From Rhodamnia argentea (lineage: Eukaryota; Streptophyta; Magnoliopsida; Myrtales; Myrtaceae), in contig NC_063156.1 in the NCBI RefSeq assembly GCF_020921035.1, positions 4,898,001 to 4,962,000 of the forward strand: a stretch of DNA of 64,000 nucleotides, written 5' to 3'. Made by a program: the position numbers and the translations under genes. Every line of letters starts with the position of its first letter. Position 1 is the first letter of the stretch. Below, piece after piece: positions 34,119-46,869 of the stretch. A model generated the notes under the pieces. That model was given only the letters and a program-made list of their open reading frames with translations, was not told the origin of the DNA and searched no databases.

Positions 34119-36592
34119 GGGCAAAAGGACACCTGGAGCGCCAATATTTTTGTACGGCGCTCACTTGGTGCCAATATATTTTTTTGATCACTTAAGGGCC
34201 AAATTAAAGAAAAAATGATCACTTAAGTGTCAATTTTGACAAAAAAACGATCACTTAAGTGCCAATTCTTATCAAATAGTACATGTGACATTTTTTTTAT
34301 TAATTTTTTAATATTACATGGATTTGTTATAATAAAAAAAAGGCAGTACACATGGCAAAAGAAAAAAGCCAAAAATTAAAAACAATTTCAACGTAATATT
34401 GAATTTTGTTTTAAAAAAGCTAAATAACTAAAAAAGAAGGTAAAAATTAAGGGAAAAAAAAAAGAAATCAGATGTTGTAGCGGCGAGGGTGGGGGATGGG
34501 CTAGTTGGGGTCGCCGAGCCTAGCCACCGACCGGTGACCCTCGCCGATGGCTGGTGAGGGCTTGATCTCGCAAATCCGGGCAAGTTCGATCCCTGTTGGA
34601 GCTGGATGACGCCGGCCTCACCCGGGCCGGTGGCTGGCATTACTCGGTCCCACCGGTGGCTGGTCTCCGGACGGGGCTCAATGATCCTCGGCGGCCCATC
34701 CCCCACCCTCATCGCCCATTGCTGATGGTGGTGGGGAGGTGGCAGAAAGGGTCGTGCAAGCCCCACCATTATAACCTCTGGTTTTAATTTTTTTTAATTT
34801 TTATTTCATTTTTTAGCTTATTTTAAAAAAAAAATTCTATTACGTGGAATTTTTTTTTTTAATTTTTGGCCTTTTCTTTTGCTGATTGAAATTCTCTAGC
34901 GAGCCACATAGATGCCATGTAATATTTTCAACGATGTTCACCGGAGTTAGCACTCAAATAATCATTTTTTAAAAAAAATTGGTACTTAAATGATAAAAAA
35001 AATAATCATTTGTTGGTCTTTGCTACCATCACTCCTTTGAATTCCCTACCCATGCGGAGTTCATCGGCTCGGTGTTTGGATTCTCTTTCTTGGGATCTTA
35101 CTAGTTCGGAAAAAAAAAAAGGGGGGGGAGAATGAAAAAGAAAAAAAAAGTATATACAAAAAAAAAAGAAGAAAAGAGGAAAAAAACCAGCCCGGAACAT
35201 AAGAATAAAAGAAAAGGTCACGGAAAAAAAAAAAGAGGTAAAAAGACAAAAGAAAAGAAAAGAAGCAGAAACTTTGGAATTATGGAAGTTGCTTTGCCTT
35301 TTCATTGTGGCTACTCCTTTTCCCTTCTTTCTTTTTGGTCTTCTTGTACTTGACTACTCCATGCTATTCTTCCAAAGCTGGGGTTGCCTGCTGTTGTTTT
35401 CTATTTCCCTGCTATGGTGGGGCGTCCTTTTAGGTGTTTTGTGTTCTAACTTCCTTTGGATTTTGGCTCTTCCTGTGGATGTCCATGGTCGGCCATACTT
35501 CTGCTGTGTAATACTCACCTACCTTGCCACAGCTATGTTTCTTGGTGGGCTGTTGCTCTTATATTCCAGGTTTGTCCACTGTGGATGCTCAACCAAGGTG
35601 TACCTGTTGTGCTGGAGCTTCTCCCGGCTGCGCCTCCTTTCAAGCTCAGACCGACCTTCTCATGCAAGCTCTGCTTTCTATCTCCTTTGCTGCTGCGTCT
35701 TGTGACTTCTCCCGTGGTTTTGGACCCGCTCCGTTGGTGCTCCGGTTGGCGGGCGTCCTGTTTGTGGTTCCTGCTGCTACTTCGGTGCTCGTGTCATCTG
35801 CTCAAGATCTACAATTGCTGGTGGCTCTCATTCCTGAAGCCGGCTTCAAGACCCCATGCTGGTGGCGCCGACTCCTCCCTCTCCCTGCTATTTCCCCGCA
35901 ACGTCCACCCTTCATATCCGTTGGCTTGTCGTTCTCCGTTTCTTGCTTTTCTCTAGCGTAGCTACGGTGCTCCTTCCTGGCTTGGTTGGCTGTACCGGTT
36001 CGGTGTATTACAGCTCTGTTGAGTCCTCTCCCGACCGCTTGTTGCTGCGCCTGTCTTGCTCTTCAATGGGAGATCCTCAACTCTACCATTCGCCTCCACT
36101 GAAGCTGCTCTCATCCCCATTATGCTGCTACCCATACTATTATCGGCGTGGTTTCCTCGACCTCCTCACGGTTCTTTGTTGCGGTTGTCTCCTCAAGTTG
36201 CTCTGGGGACCCCCCTTTTTATTGATGCCGCTGCTATAATGCTGATCCTTCCGGGTCGTGCATCTTTGTTTTGTGCATTTTCTGCCTATCTTGGCTTTTG
36301 GTTAGCTGGTTCCTCCTTTTGTTTGGCCGCTTGTTTGGCCTCTTTTACGCCTACTAGCTTGCTAGTATCTATATTTCTTCTCCTTGTTGCTGCTGTATTT
36401 TGCGACCGGCTCACCACTTGAACTCTCCATGACACAATAGGTGCCATGTTGAGTTCATGGCTTTTGTGTCCGGTATCTTTTGTATCTAGCTACTTGAAAG
36501 ATCAATACATACTTACCTTACCAAAAAAAAAAAAATATTGGCACTAAAGTGAGTGTCATACACAAATATTGACACTCCATGTGTACTTGTGT
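34119..36592. mobile_element. Mutator-like element interrupted by a retroelement
   Basis: Flanked by a perfect 9-bp duplication, taatttatt, at 34110-34118 and 36593-36601. The left arm (34119-34270) and far right end (36536-36592) are inverted copies, sharing the 'gg(a/c)gtgtcaatattt'-type words. The arms contain repeats of 'gatcacttaagtgccaat'. A GC-rich core lies at 34480-34760. About 1.5 kb of unrelated poly-A-tailed sequence splits the right arm. No transposase seen. Confidence 0.75.
35003..36535 (+). mobile_element. Poly-A-tailed retroposed sequence nested in the Mutator-like element
   Basis: Starts within a few bases of 35003 and ends in 13 A's at 36523-36535, directly followed by the resumed host element. 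Between 35270 and 36420 the plus strand is T/C/G-rich and A-poor, so three frames stay open by composition (35274-35705, 35456-35956, 36056-36421 among others). None shows reverse transcriptase motifs. It is best read as the 3' part of a LINE or a retroposed transcript. The target duplication is unclear because the host arm is itself repetitive. Confidence 0.5.
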
Positions 36593-36937
36593 TAATTTAT
36601 TGTACTTGGTCCTTTGTAATTGATTTGGAATAACAAATCATGACATGGATGGCGATTAAAGGATAGAGATCACTTATATCAAACGTTTACCCTTTGTTGT
36701 GCGATCCACTTCGATAAAAGAAACAATGATTGAATTCAGTCAAGCATGCATGGCTCCAACTTCGATGAGGTGTAGCAAAGCCTTGGGTAAGATCCTTTGG
36801 TGGTAACTATACCTGTCATGCTCCTTGGATTACTTATTATTTAGTTACAAGATCTCCATTTTAGGAGAGCATAAACTACGTTCGGATGTTCTGACAAAAA
36901 AAAAAGACATTCGGATGTAAAGTATATCTCTTCTCAC

Positions 36938-37335
36938 GGGAAAAGTACACTAGAAGTGCCATAACTTGTGTACGGCGTTCACTTGAGTGCCATAACTTTC
37001 AAAATGTCCACTTAAGTGCCATAACTTTCAAAAATTGTTCACTTGAGTGTTACGTCGAAGCAAAATCGTTCACTTAAGTGCTATAGTAACTTTTCCAGCA
37101 TGCCATGTTAGCTTTCCGGCGTGTTACAGTAACTTTTCGGCGTGCCACGTCAGCTTTTCGGCATGCTATAGTAACTTTTCCGGCATGACACGTCAGTTTT
37201 TCCGATTGCCACGTCAACATGGCACTCAAGTGAACGATTTTTGAAAGTTATAACACTCAAGTGAGCGTTTTGAAAATTATGGCACTCAAGTGAATGCCGA
37301 ACAAAAGTTATGGCATTTCTAATGTACTTTTCTCC
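36938..37335. mobile_element. Mutator-like fold-back element with 9-10 bp target duplication
   Basis: About 398 bp. Inverted arms of about 90 bp (36938-37030 and 37240-37335) contain repeats of 'cacttgagtgccataac'. The centre has four tandem-like copies of 'gtaacttttccggcatg'. Flanks ctcttctcac at 36928-36937 and 37335-37344 are identical over 10 bases. Its arms resemble those of the 34119-36592 element. Confidence 0.85.
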
Positions 37336-37726
37336 TCTTCTCACCATCCGCATAATGTATGAGACAGTTGAAAATAAATGTAGATCCGGAGATTCCCCTT
37401 ATAACGTATCTTCACAAACCAATAACTACAATATGGCCCCCCCTCCCCCTTGAAAAACTGTAATTGAGAATTTCAATTTGGAAGTTAGTTTTAATAGCAG
37501 AAAAAGATTTATGCTTGGACCCAAGTAGCATGGGGCACGCGGAATCTCACCCAAGCTTGGAGAAGGAAGAGATAAGAGGGTCGGATAATATGTAGGAGCA
37601 TAAATTGAAACATTCTCAAGTCATATTGTAGGTTAATCTACATTAGGCTTATACCATATCGAGAATTCAAGTATTGTATATGTTATTAGTCCGATCCTCC
37701 CAGCCCTCTTTTTTTTTTTTTCATGG

Positions 37727-38500
37727 TCCTAACTAGGATTCGAACCTACAACTAGTTAGTTAACAGCCATGATATTATGCATTGTTCAAATATATCATAG
37801 CAAATTCTTCAGAAAAAATTTTGTTTTCCTATCATGCTTGCTCTTGGTACTTCGGAGAAACGTTCAGTTTGATCTAATCTATAGGAATGAGTATCCCCAA
37901 AGCTTGTATGAGAGTTGGTTTGATGTATTTGGCAAATCAAATACCTTGGTAAACTAATGAACCTAATAAATTATCTACTCCATCCGACTAGTTCCGGGGA
38001 CTTCTATTTCCCCAAGCAAAGCTCTTTGCATCGCAATACATTATGTATGGATGATTAGATTCAATTAGTACAGTGCCCATTTATTTCTGGATGCGTTGAC
38101 GTTCCCATTTTTTCATTCTAGTTATTGACATGTGAAGTGGTGAAGAAGATTCATTATCTCAATGAATCATTTCTTCGAACAGAAGGAGATTATGTAAACA
38201 CTTACTCGAAATCTCGTCGATCCTCAAAAAAGGAAATAAGCAAAGTTTCGATTGGTGTAAATCTTTTGGGTAAAGAGAAAACCACTTTTGCAGTCTCGAG
38301 AGTTAATTTACCTAGTCGCTAGGTATTTGACCAAATAGGATCCCCAATCCGATATTATGGTCCCAGTATAGACCGCCAAGATAATCCCCCGAAAAAGGGG
38401 AGATCCTTAGAATATATTTTCCAATCTTGATTCGTCGATCCTAAAAAGAAAAAAAGGAATAAGCAAAGACTTTTTTTTTTTTACGATTTTTGTTGAACCG
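37727..38500. other. Possible organelle-DNA mosaic with tRNA scraps
   Basis: The minus strand of 37727-37768 resembles the anticodon and T arms of plastid trnN-GUU (GGCTGTTAAC...GTAGGTTCGAATCCTA) with several mismatches. 37981-37999 (catccgactagttccgggg) matches the 3' exon of plastid trnK-UUU. The stretches 38208-38238 and 38430-38468 are two diverged copies of one 'tcgtcgatcct(c/a)aaaa' sequence. I recognise no organelle gene in the rest, so the origin is only suggested. Confidence 0.3.
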
Positions 38501-39170
38501 TATGTATAAAAAATATTTTAAGGGCTCATAAAGGTCCATTTATAGGCCAGGCCCCCATCGTCTCACTAGCCAACCTTAACCCAAAACGAAAACATTTTTT
38601 ATGTAATCTCCTCTTATAGAATTCTATTTGCTATAGTAGTTACTAAAAATGCACCGAGTAACTCATTAGATATTTACCCGAAAAGAACTTAAATTCAAAG
38701 ACTTAATATTACTATCATGGCGCGCTCTGGTAGTTAAAGGTTGAGATACTTTCGGTCAACTTGGTCGGTGGAGAGATTACCAAACGTCTATTATTTCCTC
38801 ACGCTAGGTGCCAATGTAATGTGTCAGATTGCGCAATAACAATTCCCGGTTCTAGTATGAATCTCGGGTTTCAATCAATTCATAGGGTAGATCATAACAT
38901 GAGTGATTCGGTAGATTTGGATTCCTCCGTCACAAATTTCTTTTCCTTGAAAAAAATAATCTTGAGGAAATGACGCTTACTTTCACGGCTATTGATTCAG
39001 CCTCAATCACTCTAGAGGGCCAAGTAATCAATTGTTTTAATTGCTTGAAATTACCGAAAGAATCATAAAGCAGTGGACAACTCATCGCATGTGTTGGTTG
39101 ATTATGAAACCGTTTGCATCATTATAGTTCTTATCTCTCGTGCCCCAACACAATAATGGCACATCCAACG
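38500..39170. other. Upstream spacer of peroxidase copy 2
   Basis: No gene recognised. A TATAAATA box at about 39173-39180 precedes copy 2 by roughly 140 bases. Confidence 0.4.
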
Positions 39171-39315
39171 CTATAAATATGTACGGCCATGCATGGTTTC
39201 TTCTTCAATTAGTCATCTAGAACCCAAAACCACGGCACTTTTAGGGTTAAATCTGAATAAAACGCATTTAATCTAGAGAGTTTTTGCCAAAGTAGAAGGA
39301 TTTGTATTGAAGAAA

Positions 39316-40848
39316 ATGGGAAGACTATTTGGTTTTGGCATTGGGATTATTTTGGGTTTTCTAGGGTTTTTTGTTTTCTCAACTCAAGCTCAACTTGAGA
39401 TGGGTTATTATGCTAAGAGCTGCCCAGGACCCAAAAGTATTGTGAGAGAATTCATCGAAGATCTCATCCGCAATGCTCCTTCTTTAGCAGTTGCTCTACT
39501 GAGGATGCACTTTCATGATTGCTTTGTCGGGGTTTGGTTTCTTCCTCTTTGTCTCTAGTCTCCCTTGAATGCATGCTACTATCTTACATTAAGCTTGAGA
39601 CGTTTGGAGGAATCATTCATTGCAAATCTCCATTTCGAAACGACGGGTGTTCTCTTAGTTTCGAGCTTGTGCTAGCTTTGAGAAATTTGAGCTCAACTTT
39701 TGTTGATCACTACCGGGGTTGTGATGCTTCGGTGCTTTTGAACTCTACTTCAAGCAACCAAGCAGAGAGAGATTCTCCTCCAAATTTCACTGTGAGAGGC
39801 TTCGACTTCATTGATTGAGTGAAGAGCCTCCTTGAAGCTGAATGTCCCGGAGTTGTCTCTTGTGCGGACATCATACCTTTGGTCGCCATAGATGCAATTG
39901 TGGCCACCGTAAGGACAACAACACAATTATTACTTCTGCAAAAGCATATATCCATTGTTCAAGTGTCTTTAGACCTCAACACCGTATGTGAAAACTGTTC
40001 TCTCCAAATGATGATGGAATGAGCATAAATTTGTAAGCTAAAAAGACATTGCGATTGAATGGGGAATTAAAAGCGTATCTGATGTGCATTAAACTATAGG
40101 GAGGTCCATTTTGGAGAGTTCCTACGGGGAGAAGAGATGGATTGATTTCAAGGGCATCAGAAGCATTGAGCAACATCCCTCCTCCAACTAGCAATCTCAC
40201 CGTTCTCCAAACACTTTTCGCCAATCAAGGACTCGATCATAAAGACTTAGTTTTATTGATCGGTGAGGCCATAATTTTTTTTTTTATCACAGAGGCCATA
40301 AATTACTCACCTATTAAAAAGAGAGAATATTAATTGATGAGTTAAACCATAGAGATATCTAAATACATGTTCGATACGTTACTAAGCTGGTCATGTACTA
40401 AATTAGTAGTGGCTGATGCAACTTGTTGTAACATAGGAGCTCACACGATTGGTGTGTCACATTGCTCGTCTTTCCGCAACCGGCTATACAACTTCTCCGG
40501 CATATGGGATCAAGACCCATCCCTGGATAGCGAGTACGCAACGAATCTCAAAGCCAAGAAGTCAGGGGGCCGAGTGACGACACCATCGTGGAGATGGACC
40601 CAGGCAGCCGCAAAACCTTCGACCTCGGTTATTACGGACTTGTGCTTAAGAGGAGAGGCCTCTTTCAATCGGATTCTGCTCTCACCACTAGTCCCGCTAC
40701 CAAGCTATACATCACACAAGTCCTTCAAGGGTCATTGGACAACTTCTATGCTCAATTTGCCTTGGCAATGGAGAAGATGGGCCGGATCAACGCGAAAACA
40801 GGGTCGGTGGGCGAGATAAGGAAGCATTGTGCTATGGTGAATAGCTAA
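39316..40848 (+). pseudogene. Class III peroxidase, copy 2 (pseudogene)
   Basis: The four exon positions align with copy 4: 39316-39531, 39717-39908, 40100-40262, 40437-40848. The TATA box, ATG, signal peptide, distal RMHFHDCF and proximal [10 protein letters not shown] survive. It is broken in several ways. The intron 1 acceptor AG is GG (39715-39716). The codon matching Arg in FIDRVKSLLE is TGA (39816-39818). Exon 4 is one base shorter than in copy 4 (412 versus 413), shifting frame near 40560 and removing a conserved Cys. The residue before the last junction is Ile instead of Ser. The damage looks fairly recent because the exons remain very similar to copy 4. Confidence 0.9.
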
Positions 40849-40859
40849 AAACTAAAGGG

Positions 40860-43800
40860 AATAGTCTGTGTTTTCGCTTTTCTTATATATATTGCATGTT
40901 ACTGGAAGAATGTGATCAAATTTTTTAGTAATAAAAGTTACGAGTCTCACAAGATACGAAACCGCTCTACTTCGAGATGAAGCTAAGAAGGAGGCCCTAA
41001 TAAACAAACAATAAAAATGATTGAATGGGCCATTTCCCAAATCCATCCGAATGTCAAGTATGACTCGTAATAATCTATCGTTTGGGGCATGCTATGATTC
41101 TTTCGTTGTCTCGGGGAGGGGTTTAGAGCAAGGTATGAGTTGGGCTTTGATTGATGTGTATGCCGGATCGGGACGAAGGGAACCATAACGGTTGGGTAAG
41201 AACAACAAAGAAAGAAACTCACAAAAAGGGCACTTCTACCATGGTGATATCGAGCTTACAAAAAGGAATGTGACTATAAATAGGGAATATACCAACCACA
41301 TACCTCACATTGTATCTAATGACAACTTACGTACCTCAATTTCACCTTTAGAAACTGCTTTATACCTTCACACCTACTATTCTCGTGTTGCTATTTGTTC
41401 CATTATCTTTTCCAAAATGCCCATCCCCAAATCTTAAATTTTCGTACTCATGCTAAACACTCAAAACCAACACCGATCACCGCTTGAACCCTAACCAAGA
41501 TCCTAAAAGGAGTTCACACGCTGTGATTAGAAACATGTGAATGGTATTTGCAAAAGTAAGGTATACGTAAATGGTCACCCCTGTGTAATTAAATCTCTTC
41601 ATATAAGCGGCTTTAATCTCCGTCCTCGTGTAAATCCTATCATTAGAGTGCAAGGGGAAGAGGAAACAAACGAGCTGCAAATGGGCTTCGTTCTCGGTTT
41701 CTCACCAAATCAGGCCCATCTCAACCCAAAATGCACACAAAAACCCCAAACCCCACGCAGAGAAAGCTGTCATTTGTTCTATGCTTGTGTTTGTCATGAT
41801 TTTTTTTAAGTTAATTAGATTTTAATGTAAGCTAAACGAATCATAACTATGTAATCCTATTCCTAATAAGTTGACCCCAAAATAGCATATCCGAATTATA
41901 AGAAAGCCCATAGAAATCACAATTGCACAATTTCAAATTTCTCAATTTTTATTTGCTCGAGTACGTAAATAAATTGCAAATATGGTTCACGTAATAAATG
42001 CCCAAGTTTTTTTTCGGGTTTCATTGGTTCATACTGCTCCCAAAAGAATAATATGGTTAAAAAGATAAACCCAAAACTAATAATACGATAACCCCACCGA
42101 GATGGGCTTGTGATAATAAATCAAGATTATCTTAGCGGATTTTAGTAAGGTTCGTCGTCAATGATTTGATTGTTACACACATTGAAGCCCTTATGTGCTT
42201 GAATATTCGATTTGATCATGGAAATGCCTTATATATTCAATAACCGTATTACCCTGGAACATAAAAGTGGAAAAACCGGGGAAAAAAGTTAAAAAAATTC
42301 AATTATCACCTTGAGAGGAATAGATGGCACCACCGAAGTCATAGGCTTCAAAATCGGAATAGGAATTGCCAGGCTATGCAGAACGGCCGTGAGCCGAGGA
42401 GGTTTCATATGCGGTTGTGTCAAGAGGACTCCGAAGCTGTTGTCCTTAGATATTTTAGCCGCAATTAAAGGATTATGTTAGTTATACATAGAGAGGGGGG
42501 AAGAGAGAGAATCAGTTCGTTAGAGAGAGAGAGAGAGCGAGGGGTTGCATCACCTGGTCGGAGATTGAATCTTCGTTAGCAACATACCGAGGGAGAGAGG
42601 AAGAGAGTGAATCAGTTGGTTAGAGAGAAAGGTAAGTCAGCTAGCTGGTCAAAGAGTAAATTTTCTAGAGCCTAATTACCTAAAAATTGTTGTCTCAATA
42701 TGTTCTTAACATTACTTTCTTACAAAAATCACAAACTTTATGTTCAATTTCAAATTTACCCTAAATTTTTTCTTTGGTCTAAATAAAATCACCAAATTTA
42801 ACCATAGTCCTAGATCCATCCCATTAGTCTTCTGTCCAAAATCCTCGTTAGTCATTTTTAATTTTCTTTATTTTCATATAAAAGGACGGTTCGTGTGGAG
42901 TTAAATTTTTACGCCACCTTACTAATGTGGACTAGTTACCAATGTGGAAATGCTACGTCAAACCACTAATGGCAATTTTTGGACGGAGGGTCAAGGGAGC
43001 AGAGTTAAGACTAGGTTTTAAAGTTGGTGGTCGTTTTAGCTGAAAATAAGTTGGAACATATTTAGGACTAGAGTTAAAATTAATGATTTCTAATCCGACA
43101 AAAAGAAATTTAGAGATAGAATTGAAACTGGACCTAAGCATGAGAATTTTCTAGGGATTTACGTTAATTTTTTTGCCATTCTCTATTGAAAATCAAGGAA
43201 AATATTTGGAGAGAATCCCATGTGAAGAGTGGGAACAAAGGAAATGTTAGGGTTTTTTTCTTATTAAAGGCTCCATACAAAGGGTCTAAGCATAGGTAAT
43301 GCTAGCGGAACAGATGCTTCTAGTTATCCAATAAGGCTAAGACGTGGATGCATTATAGGGCACGAACCTTTTCTTTGAATTTATTTAAACTAGAATTTAT
43401 TTAAACTAGAATGACATAAGATGCTAGGCCGAAGTGAATTTGGAAATGAAATGATACGTCAAGTAATTGTGTGGGTTTCGGGCAAATGACGTCCTATATA
43501 ATATCACTACTACATTTAGAATGTTTTAGAAGGAGGGATAGCTGGTATGAGTTGGGCTTGGCCAAGTGGTGCCGCTTCGCATCAGATTGGGTGCAACATG
43601 CTTAACTAAGAGAATATTGGAGATTTAATCCTGGAATTTACACTAATTAATATCATCATTCTTTAATCACATAGAATGAAACGTGAAGTGATGTGTGGCC
43701 GTGGAACGGGGGAGAGAGAGAGAGAGTTGTGGGCGTGGACTTGGGCTGGTTGGGCCAAAATGGACTTGTATGCTGGCCTTTGTGAAGGAAAAGTGGGCTG

Positions 43801-43860
43801 AACCAAAGGGAAAAAGGAAATCGGGTCGAGCAAAGTTGGGCTGCAAGTGGGTTCGGGTCG
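40860..43860. repeat. Downstream half of duplicated block, unit A
   Basis: Non-coding sequence following copy 2. Segments 41920-42290 and 42470-43190 are matched in order by 45690-46060 and 46110-46850 behind copy 3, including the (ga)-rich stretch and the 'cttagcggatttcagtgag'-type block. So the duplicated unit is about 4 kb and includes a peroxidase. The block near 41640-41800 also recurs at 58220-58330. Confidence 0.7.
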
Positions 43861-43875
43861 ACCCGATTTGATTCG

Positions 43876-43877
<2 letters not shown>

Positions 43878-43912
<35 letters not shown>
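43878..43912. repeat. (TA)n microsatellite
   Basis: About 17 uninterrupted TA units upstream of peroxidase copy 3. Confidence 0.9.
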
Positions 43913-43915
<3 letters not shown>

Positions 43916-44048
43916 TTTTGCAATAAAACAAGACAAGATGCATAATTAACTAATTTGACATATTCTATTTTATGAAGAAAATAAAATATAGAACTGCCAA
44001 AATTAGGTGTCAACAACGATTAATCTAGTGAGTTTTTGCTAAAGGAGA

Positions 44049-45660
44049 AGGATTTGAGGATTGTTATTGTCTCAACTCAAGCTCAACTTGAGATGGGTTA
44101 TTCAATGAGTTTCCCAGAAGCTGAAAGTATTGTGAGAGTATATGTTGAAGATCACACCCACAATGCTCCTTCTTTAGCTGCCGCTCTATTGAGGATGCAC
44201 TTTCATGAATGCTTTGTCGGGGTTTGGTTTCTGTCTCTTCCCTTTAATCTTGCATTGATGCATGTCTAATCTCATATTGATGCATGTCTCACGTGTAATC
44301 TTGTATTGATGCATGTCTCATGTGTCGTGTCAAGAGATGATGGTCTCGTTGGAGCACCCGAGCTAAGCCAAGCCAGAGAGAGAGGAAGTTCTAGAGAGAG
44401 ACTCTAGGAGAAATGCTCTTTGTATTTCTTTTGGTGGATGATTAAATGATAAGGAGGACACCTCTTTATATAGTAGAAGGCCTCGAATTACAACCGTTAA
44501 TCTATATTCGATTCGATGGCTCAGATAGCATCTTCCCATCTACCTAACCGCCGACAATAAATAGGAGGTTTTTAGAGAGATGGACAATTATAGTATCGCC
44601 AGCTCTTAAGAATATTCTAGAGAGTTCTAGAGAACACCAGAAAACTCTAATTCACCAAGACACAACAAGTCTTAGGGTTCTTCTCTACTAGATGATCGAT
44701 CGCTTGCTCTTCGAAAACCTTGGCCTGTCACACATGTTAATATCCTACAATTAAATTGAGAAGTTTGGAGAAATCAGTTATTGCACGTCACCATTTCAAA
44801 AGTATGAGTATGTTCTTAATCTCGTGCGAGCTTTGAGAAATTTGAGCTCATCTCTTGTTGATCACCTTGTGATGCTTCGGTGTTGTTGAACTCTAGTTCA
44901 AGCAACCAAGCGGAGAGAGATTCTCCTCCAAATTTCACTTTGAGAGGCTTCGACTTCATCGATCAACCGAAGAGCCTTCTTGAAGCTGAATGCCCCGAAA
45001 TCGTCTCTTGTGCGGACATCATACCTTTGGTCGCGAGAGATGCAATTTTGGGCCACTGTAAGGACAACAACACAATTATTATTTCCACAAAAGAAGATAT
45101 ACATCGTTCAACCGTGTCTAGACCTTAACACCATATGTGAAAACTATTTTCTCCGCCGACGATGGAATGAGTATAAATTTGGAAGCCAATAAGCACCGAG
45201 ATTCAATGGGGAATTAAAACTTCGTCTGATGTGCATTGCACTGTAGGGAGGTCCATTTTGGGGAGTTCCTACGGGGAGAAAAGATGGAGCAATTTCAAGG
45301 GCATCAGAAACATTGAGCGACATCCCTTCTCCAACCAGCAATCTGACCGCTCTCCGAACACTTTTCGCCAATAAAGGTCTTGATCTTAAAAACTTAGTTT
45401 TTATTGACCGGTGAGGCCATAAATCAATCACCTCTAAAAAAGAGAGGATATTAGCTGACAAGTTAAACCATAAGTATCGAGAGATATCGAAGAACATATC
45501 CAAGGCGTGACTAAGCTGGTCATGTGCTAATTAGTAGTGGCTGATGTACCTTGTTCTAACACGGGAGCTCACACGATTGGTGTATCTCACTGCTCGTCTT
45601 TCCGCAACCGGCTATTCAATTTCCGCAACTCGTGTTTTCGCTTTTCTTCAACATATTCCA
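44049..45660 (+). pseudogene. Class III peroxidase, copy 3 (heavily damaged pseudogene)
   Basis: Homologous to copies 2 and 4, and more decayed. The ATG and most of the signal peptide are deleted: the sequence resumes at [10 protein letters not shown]. The distal motif is HFHECF instead of HFHDCF. The intron 1 acceptor is lost at about 44867, and single-base insertions lie in exons 2 and 3. The exon 4 acceptor is lost. Exon 4 stops after [10 protein letters not shown] and is joined to 3' flank, deleting about 0.35 kb of coding sequence. A solo LTR-like insert lies in intron 1. It cannot make a peroxidase. Confidence 0.88.
44323..44732. mobile_element. Solo LTR-like fossil in intron 1 of peroxidase copy 3
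   Basis: A 410-bp insert absent from copies 2 and 4. It begins TGTCGTGTC and ends CTGTCACA, with catg on both sides (44319-44322 and 44733-44736) as a possible short target duplication. An internal 'ctctttatatag' could be its promoter. No internal retrotransposon genes remain. Relatively young, since it is in one copy only. Just before it, a 'ttgatgcatgtct' unit is repeated three times (44255-44317). Confidence 0.5.
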
Positions 45661-45689
45661 TGTTTCCGTAGGAATTATCAATTTTTTTC

Positions 45690-46860
45690 TCAATTTTTAT
45701 TTGTTCGAGGATATAAATAGATCTCAAATATGATTCAAGCAATAAATACCCGAGTTTCCTTTGGGTTCCCATTCTAATATGACCCCACGCCTCATCAGCC
45801 CATACTGCTCCCGACGGAATACATATATGGTTAAAAAGATAAACCCGAAACTAATAACATGATAACTCCACCGAGATGGACTTGTGACAATAAATCAAGA
45901 TTATCTTAGCGGATTTCAGTGAGATTCGTTGTCGGTGATCCGATTGTTACACACATTGAAGCCATTATATTCTTGAATATTCGATTTGATCATGGGAATG
46001 CCTTATTTATTCAATAACCGTATTACTTAGGAATATAAAAGAGGAAAAACCGGAAAAAAAAATTAAAAGTTTAATCATAAGCTTCAAAATCGGAACAAGA
46101 ATTGCCAGTCTATGTCAATTTAAAGGATCAAGTTGGTTATATAGAAAGAGAGGGAAAGAGAGAGAATCAATTGGTTATAGTGAGAGAGAATCAATTTGTT
46201 ACATCAGAGTGTAAATCTTCGTTAGCAACTCAGTTTGTTATAGAGAGAGGAAGAGAGAGAATCAGTTGGTTAGAGAAAGAGGGGTTATGTCAGCTAGTCA
46301 AAGAGTAAATTTTCTCGAGCCTAATTCCCTAAAAATTGATGTCTCGATATGTTCTAAACATTACTTCTTAAAAAAAAAAAAACCTCCAAACTTTATGTGC
46401 AGTTTCAAATTTGCCCTCAAACTTCTTCTTTTGTCTAAAAAAAAAAATCACCAAATTTAAGTATAGTCCCAAATCCGTCTCGTTGGCCCTCTGTCCAAAA
46501 TCGTTGTCAGTCGTTTCTAATTTTCCGTATTTTCATATCAAAGGATGATTTTGTTTGGAGGTAATTTTTTGTGTCACCTTGCTAACGTGGACTAGTTACA
46601 CAATGTAGAAATGCTATGTCAAACAACTAAGGGCTATTTTTGGACGGTGGGTCTAGAGTTAAGACTAGATTTTAAAGTTGGTAGTTATTTTAGATAAAAA
46701 TAAGTTTGAAGCAAATTTGGGACTGGTGATACAATTAGTGATTTCTCTTCTGACAAAAGGAAATTTAACGAAAAAATTGAAACTGGACCTAAAAGTTGAG
46801 AATTTTTTTATGAAATCACGTTCATTTTTTGGCCATTCTCTATTGAATATCCTTTACCTG
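45690..46860. repeat. Downstream half of duplicated block, unit B
   Basis: Matches the flank of copy 2 (see unit A) and ends abruptly at about 46855. There it switches to sequence resembling the tail-exon family flank ('acacaaagcaacaaaacaag'), also seen near 26930 and 61800. Confidence 0.65.
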
Positions 46861-46869
46861 ACACAAAGC

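Noticed and set aside
35274-36421. Series of long hydrophobic frames as membrane proteins
   Set aside because: They overlap in different frames in an A-poor stretch and end at a poly-A tail, so composition explains them.
37727-37768. Functional tRNA-Asn gene
   Set aside because: Only the 3' half is present, with many mismatches.
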